From contig NZ_QXJC01000003.1 in the NCBI RefSeq assembly GCF_003570885.1, positions 434,001 to 498,000 on the forward strand: a stretch of DNA of 64,000 nucleotides, given 5' to 3'. Position 1 is the first letter of the stretch, and every line of letters begins with the position of its first letter. This document shows positions 60,384 through 64,000 of this stretch, piece after piece. Under the pieces are notes generated by a model. The model worked only from the letters and a program-made list of their open reading frames with translations, ran no database searches and was not told the origin of the DNA. Source of the DNA: Simplicispira hankyongi (GTDB lineage: Bacteria > Pseudomonadota > Gammaproteobacteria > Burkholderiales > Burkholderiaceae_C). The position numbers and the translations under genes are program-made.

Positions 60384-62474
60384 ATGCACGCACTTTTTGA
60401 AGATTCCGGCAAGTTCTTCGCCGGCCGCATCCTGTCAGAAGCCGAATCCTCTGCCCAGGTCGAGCTCGACTCGGGCAAGCGGGTCAAGGTCAAGGCCGCC
60501 AACCTGCTGCTCAAGTTCGAGAAGCCCGCGCCGGCCGAACTGCTCGCGCAGGCCCAGGCACTGGCCGAGTCCATCGACCTGCCGCTCGCCTGGGAATTCG
60601 CACCCGAAGGCGAATTTGGCTTTGCCGACCTGGCACGCGACTATTTTTCCGAGCACGCCACACTGACCGAGCAGGCCGCCGCGCTGTTTCGCCTGTACGA
60701 GGCACCGCACTACTTCCGCCGCGCGGGCAAGGGGCGCTTCAAAAAAGCACCGGCCGACATCCTGCAGCAGGCGCTGGCCGCCATCGAGAAGAAAAAGGCC
60801 GTTCTGGCACAGATTGCCGAGTGGGCCGAGCAACTCGGGCAAGGCGTTTGCCCGGCGCCGATCCGCGAACAGCTCTACAAGATCCTGTTCCGACCCGACA
60901 AGAACGCGCCCGAATACAAGGCCGTGGTCGAAGCCAGCCGCGCCACGCACACCGCGCCGCTCGACCTGCTGCAAAAGGCGGGGGCCATTGATTCAAGCTA
61001 CCAGTTCCACTGGAAGCGCTTTTTGTTCGACAACTTCCCCAAGGGCACGGCCTTCCCTGCGCTCGATGCGCCGCAGCCGCCGGCCGATCTGCCGCTGGCC
61101 GAGGTGCAGGCGTTCTCGATCGACGATTCGCAGACCACCGAAATCGACGATGCGCTCTCTGTCACCGGGCTGGGCACTGGCACGGTGACGCTGGGCATCC
61201 ACATCGCGGCGCCGGGCCTGGCGATTGCGCCCGGCAGCGCCATCGACCAGCTCGGCCGCCAGCGCCTGTCCACCGTCTACATGCCCGGCTACAAGCTCAC
61301 CATGCTGCCGGACAGCGTGGTGCAGATCTACACGCTGGACGAGGGCCGCGCCAACCCCGCCGTGTCGCTGTACTGCACGATCGACGAAGCCACGCTGGAG
61401 ATCACCGCCACCGAGACACGCATTGAGCGCGTGCCCGTGGTGGCCAACCTGCGCCACGACCAGCTCGACCACATCGTGACCGAGGCCTGGCTGGCCGATC
61501 CGAGTATTGAGGTCGAAAACACGCCTGAGCGCTTATCCAGCCTGCGCCAACAGCTCTTTTTTTTGCACCGTTTGGCACAAAAACTCAAGGCCGGGCGCGA
61601 AGTGGTGCGCGGCAAGCCCGAGAACTTCAACCGGCCGGATTACAACTTCCGCCTCGTGGGCGGAGAGGGCGGCGAGCCGAGTGGCAGCGAAACCGTGCAG
61701 ATCACCACCCGCCAGCGCGGTGCCCCGCTGGACCTCATCGTCGCCGAGGCGGCCATCGTCGCCAACAGCACCTGGGGCCAGTGGCTCGCCAGCCTGGGCG
61801 TTCCCGGCATCTACCGCAGCCAGGCCAGCATGGCGCCGGGGGTGAAGGTGCGCATGGGCACCAAGGCCTTGCCGCACGCCGGCATGGGCGTGAAAAGCTA
61901 TACCTGGGCCACCAGCCCGCTGCGCCGCTATGTCGATCTGGTGAACCAGTGGCAGATCATTGCCTGCGCACGCCACGGCGCCACGGCAGCGCTGGCCGCG
62001 CCGTTCAAGCCCAAGGACGCCGAACTGTTCTCCATCATCAGCAACTTCGACGCCACCTACAGCGCCTACAACGGCTACCAGGCGGGCATGGAGCGCTTCT
62101 GGACGCTGAAATACCTGGAGCAGAACGGCATCACCGAATTGGAGGCCACGGTCTTCAAGGAAGGCCCCGGCGGCAGTTTTCTGGTGCGCGCCGATGCGTT
62201 GCCCCTGGTCTTCCCGGTGCTGGGCGCGCAGAACCTGCCGCGCGGCGCGCGCCTGCTTGTGAAGCTCGGTGAGGTGGACGAAATCACGCTCGACCTGCAC
62301 GGCACGGTGCTCGAACGCCTGGACGATCCGCTGGACACCAGCGACGACGGCCTGGTGGACGACGAGGGTGGCGACGATGGCGAGGACGGCGACAGCGCCG
62401 TGGCCGGCCCGATTGCCATCGCGGTGGATATGAACGAACCCGAAGCGGCCCCGGCCGACGCTGCTGCGCCGTGA
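60384..62474 (+). CDS. RNase II/VacB-family exoribonuclease (RNB domain)
   Basis: 3'-to-5' exoribonuclease of 696 residues. An N-terminal S1/CSD-like region (HALFEDSGKFFAGRILSEAESSAQVELDSGKRVKVKAANLLLKF) precedes the RNB domain, whose metal site is SIDDSQTTEIDDALSV (near 246-261). Later motifs: YMPGYKLTMLPDSV, VGGEGGEPSGSETVQI, HAGMGVKSYTWATSPLRRYVDLVNQWQI (typical RNB end). The C-terminus is strongly acidic (DDPLDTSDDGLVDDEGGDDGEDGD) instead of the basic tail of RNase R. This size and tail fit a betaproteobacterial subfamily distinct from Rnb and Rnr. ATG 60384. Confidence 0.92.
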   Translation: MHALFEDSGKFFAGRILSEAESSAQVELDSGKRVKVKAANLLLKFEKPAPAELLAQAQALAESIDLPLAWEFAPEGEFGFADLARDYFSEHATLTEQAAALFRLYEAPHYFRRAGKGRFKKAPADILQQALAAIEKKKAVLAQIAEWAEQLGQGVCPAPIREQLYKILFRPDKNAPEYKAVVEASRATHTAPLDLLQKAGAIDSSYQFHWKRFLFDNFPKGTAFPALDAPQPPADLPLAEVQAFSIDDSQTTEIDDALSVTGLGTGTVTLGIHIAAPGLAIAPGSAIDQLGRQRLSTVYMPGYKLTMLPDSVVQIYTLDEGRANPAVSLYCTIDEATLEITATETRIERVPVVANLRHDQLDHIVTEAWLADPSIEVENTPERLSSLRQQLFFLHRLAQKLKAGREVVRGKPENFNRPDYNFRLVGGEGGEPSGSETVQITTRQRGAPLDLIVAEAAIVANSTWGQWLASLGVPGIYRSQASMAPGVKVRMGTKALPHAGMGVKSYTWATSPLRRYVDLVNQWQIIACARHGATAALAAPFKPKDAELFSIISNFDATYSAYNGYQAGMERFWTLKYLEQNGITELEATVFKEGPGGSFLVRADALPLVFPVLGAQNLPRGARLLVKLGEVDEITLDLHGTVLERLDDPLDTSDDGLVDDEGGDDGEDGDSAVAGPIAIAVDMNEPEAAPADAAAP

Positions 62475-63334
62475 AACTGCCCGCCTCGCTCCGCACCTTC
62501 AGCACGCTGCAAATCACGCTGGCGTTTTCGGTGCTGGCGCATGCGCTGCTGCTGTCGGTGCGCTTCGTCGCACCCGAGCAGTTCGACCGGGTGTTCCAGG
62601 ACACGCCGCTGGAGGTGATCCTGGTCAACGCCCGCACCCATGAGCCGCCACCCGAGAAGGCCCAGGCCATTGCCCAGCAAACGCTTGCCGGCGGCGGCGA
62701 GGCGGCCAAAGGCCGCGCCACCAGCCCCCTGCCCTACTCGGCCCTCACCCGTGTGGGCGACGATTTCGAAGACGCACAGAAAAAGGCCGACGCCCTGCTG
62801 GAGCAGCAAACCCAGCTGCTCGCCCAACTGCGCCGCCAGGTCGCCGCGCTGCCCCCCCCCGACCCGCGCAAACCCGCCCAGAGCGAGGGCGAGAAAGCCC
62901 AGGAAGAGCGCCGCCGCCAGCTCGTCAAGATCCTGGCGGAGATCGAGCGGCGCATCAACGAAGAAAACGCCCGCCCCAAGAAGCGCTACATCAGCCCCGC
63001 CACGCGCGAAGCGGCCTACGCCGTGTACTACGACGCCCTGCGCCGCAAGGTGGAAGACAAGGGCACGCTGAACTTTCCGGAGAAGGGCGGGCAAAAGCTC
63101 TATGGCGAGCTGACCATGATCGTCACCGTCAACCACGACGGCCGCGTGCTGGAAACCGAAATCGTCCAGGGCTCGGGCAACACCCTGCTGGACCACCGTG
63201 CCGAGGCGATTACCCGCGCCGCCGGCCCCTTTGGCCCCTTCACCGCCGAGATGCGTGCCAAGGCCGACCAGATCGCGGTCGTCTCGCGCTTCAAGTTCAC
63301 GCGCGACCAGACACTGACGACCGAAGTGCGATAG
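62471..63334 (+). CDS. TonB-family C-terminal domain protein
   Basis: 287 residues with one N-terminal membrane anchor (LQITLAFSVLAHALLLSVRF), a Pro-rich/charged periplasmic rod with heptad-like Gln/Glu (EEQ.. QQTQLLAQLRRQ) and a TonB C-terminal fold (YGELTMIVTVNHDGRVLETEIVQGSGNTLLDHRAEAITRAAGPFGPF). Expected to span the periplasm and couple the inner membrane to an outer-membrane partner. No exbB/exbD gene is nearby, so it is a stand-alone TonB-like protein. The start is a GTG at 62471 that overlaps the exonuclease stop (GTGA). Confidence 0.85.
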   Translation: MKLPASLRTFSTLQITLAFSVLAHALLLSVRFVAPEQFDRVFQDTPLEVILVNARTHEPPPEKAQAIAQQTLAGGGEAAKGRATSPLPYSALTRVGDDFEDAQKKADALLEQQTQLLAQLRRQVAALPPPDPRKPAQSEGEKAQEERRRQLVKILAEIERRINEENARPKKRYISPATREAAYAVYYDALRRKVEDKGTLNFPEKGGQKLYGELTMIVTVNHDGRVLETEIVQGSGNTLLDHRAEAITRAAGPFGPFTAEMRAKADQIAVVSRFKFTRDQTLTTEVR

Positions 63335-63392
63335 CGCTCCCCGGCGTCCCTGGCGCATGCCAGCCAAGATGCCTGCGCCAGGAAGAAACACC

Positions 63393-64000
63393 ATGACGTC
63401 ATCCGCCCCATCCGTCGATCTGTACTGCGTGCTCGGCAACCCCATTGCCCACAGCCGCTCGCCCTGGATTCACACCCGCTTTGCCGAACTGACGGGTGAG
63501 CGCCTGCGCTACGAGGCGCGCCTGGTGCCGCTGGACGGCTTTGCGCCCGCCATTGCCCGGCTCGCCGCCGAGGGCGCGCGCGGCTGCAACGTCACCGTGC
63601 CCTTCAAGCTCGAAGCCGTGGCCGCCGCCACCCGGTGCAGCGAACGCGTGCAACTGGCGGGCGCGGCCAACACGCTGAGTTTCGTGAACGGCGCCGTCCT
63701 GGCCGACAACACCGACGGCCTGGGCCTGGTGGCCGACATTGCCCGCAATGCCGGTTTTGGCATTGCCGGGCGCGACGTGCTGCTGATCGGTGCCGGCGGC
63801 GCCGCGGCCGGGACGCTGGCCCCACTGCTGGCAGCCGGCCCGCGCCGCGTGGTGGTGGCCAACCGCACGCTGGCCCGCGCCGAGGCGCTGGTGCGCGCCC
63901 ACAGACCGCTGGCTTTGCTACACAAAACAGAGCTGCTAGCGCAATCCACACAAGCGCTGGAGCATGATTTTGACCTCATTATCAACGCCACGGCAAGCAG
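63393..64000 (+). CDS. aroE: Shikimate dehydrogenase, 5' part (runs off window)
   Basis: Reduces 3-dehydroshikimate to shikimate with NADPH, in the same pathway as AroG. 202 codons are visible of about 270-290. VLGNPIAHSRSPWIHTRFAEL is the shikimate-binding segment, GCNVTVPFKLEA holds the catalytic Lys, NTDGLGLV the catalytic Asp, and LLIGAGGAAAGTLAPLL the NADP loop, then VVVANRTLARAEAL. A copy of the interspersed repeat (63911-63969) lies inside the frame, encoding the segment LALLHKTELLAQSTQALEHD. AGGA lies 9 bases before the ATG. It follows the TonB-like gene by 58 bases. Confidence 0.94.
   Translation, partial: MTSSAPSVDLYCVLGNPIAHSRSPWIHTRFAELTGERLRYEARLVPLDGFAPAIARLAAEGARGCNVTVPFKLEAVAAATRCSERVQLAGAANTLSFVNGAVLADNTDGLGLVADIARNAGFGIAGRDVLLIGAGGAAAGTLAPLLAAGPRRVVVANRTLARAEALVRAHRPLALLHKTELLAQSTQALEHDFDLIINATAS
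63911..63969 (+). repeat. Interspersed hairpin repeat, copy F, inside aroE
   Basis: CAGAGCTGCTAGCGCAATCC then ACACAAGCGCTGGAGCATGA matches the repeat's right half and GCTGCTAGCGC left half, but the inner A-tract differs. The frame stays open through it, so it contributes about 19 residues to AroE. Confidence 0.65.

Noticed and set aside
61526-61550. GAGCGCTTATCCAGCC within the exonuclease gene
   Set aside because: Half of the repeat core by chance; it encodes PERLSSLRQQ, normal RNB sequence, and no second arm follows.
1-64000. CRISPR arrays, insertion sequences, prophage genes, toxin-antitoxin pairs, rRNA
   Set aside because: No arrays of spaced direct repeats, no transposase, integrase or capsid-like protein, and no rRNA sequence were found; the region is core chromosome.

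Overview
The window looks like ordinary chromosome from a GC-rich betaproteobacterium, most likely in the family Comamonadaceae (relatives of Acidovorax, Hydrogenophaga, Polaromonas, Rhodoferax). This is inferred from gene order (dusB-fis-purH; accB-accC-prmA-zinc-ribbon; rubredoxin next to the pilGHIJ-chpA cluster; nrdA-nrdB followed by an alanine/lysine-rich histone H1-like gene), from protein sequence style, and from a short interspersed repeat with an AGCGCTTA...TAAGCGCT hairpin that I associate with this family. No prophage, insertion sequence, CRISPR array or rRNA is visible, and no gene-free stretch exceeds 300 bases.

Layout. 1-1263: 3' part of a photolyase gene. 1274-12117 (minus): type IV pilus chemosensory operon pilG-pilH-pilI-pilJ-chpA-pilU-like, preceded by a 57-residue rubredoxin. 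12437-15604 (plus): thiD, hemL, a lysophospholipid acyltransferase. 15671-18630 (minus): dusB-fis-purH. 18741-21190: a small secreted protein, yqaA, and a membrane diguanylate cyclase. 21420-27231: ychF, then ubiH-family gene, dsbC and M61 peptidase joined by stop/start overlaps, then an enoyl-CoA hydratase. 27286-27362: tRNA-Met. 27471-30793: small secreted protein, miaB, ffh. 30873-35653 (plus): ypjD-like, small zinc-finger protein, pilS, pilR, ampD. 35831-40912: class Ia ribonucleotide reductase nrdA-nrdB behind two NrdR-like boxes, then the histone H1-like gene. 40965-47582 (minus): an unknown gene, tlpA-like, accB, accC, prmA, DUF3426 protein, PfkB kinase. 47752-56202: mpl, aroG with a leader, tldD, yegP-like, rodA, yqiA, folE2. 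56222-59410 (minus): ECF sigma factor, Tat-exported ferritin-like protein, cytochrome c, di-haem lipoprotein. 59565-64000 (plus): metallophosphoesterase, RNase II-family exonuclease, TonB-like protein, and the 5' part of aroE.

How the genes fit together. Two separated blocks control and power type IV pili: the Chp phosphorelay (PilJ receptor, PilI adaptor, ChpA kinase, PilG/PilH regulators, PilU-like motor ATPase) and the PilS/PilR system for sigma-54 pilin transcription. Other genes serve cell wall recycling and shape (ampD, mpl, rodA), fatty acid and lipid synthesis (accBC, acyltransferase), nucleotide supply (purH, nrdAB), aromatic biosynthesis (aroG, aroE) and translation or RNA care (miaB, dusB, prmA, ffh, ychF, exonuclease).

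Most notable observations: (1) an 18-codon leader peptide with the run FYFWFWF ahead of the DAHP synthase gene, followed by a terminator hairpin, which looks like ribosome-mediated attenuation sensing aromatic amino acids; (2) at least six dispersed copies of a hairpin repeat, one inside the aroE reading frame; (3) an ECF sigma / Tat ferritin-like / cytochrome c / di-haem lipoprotein cluster ending next to folE2, the best candidate here for an uncharacterised periplasmic redox module; (4) an NrdR box pair 32 bp apart overlapping the nrdA promoter. All motif matches were read by eye; no alignment or database search was run.
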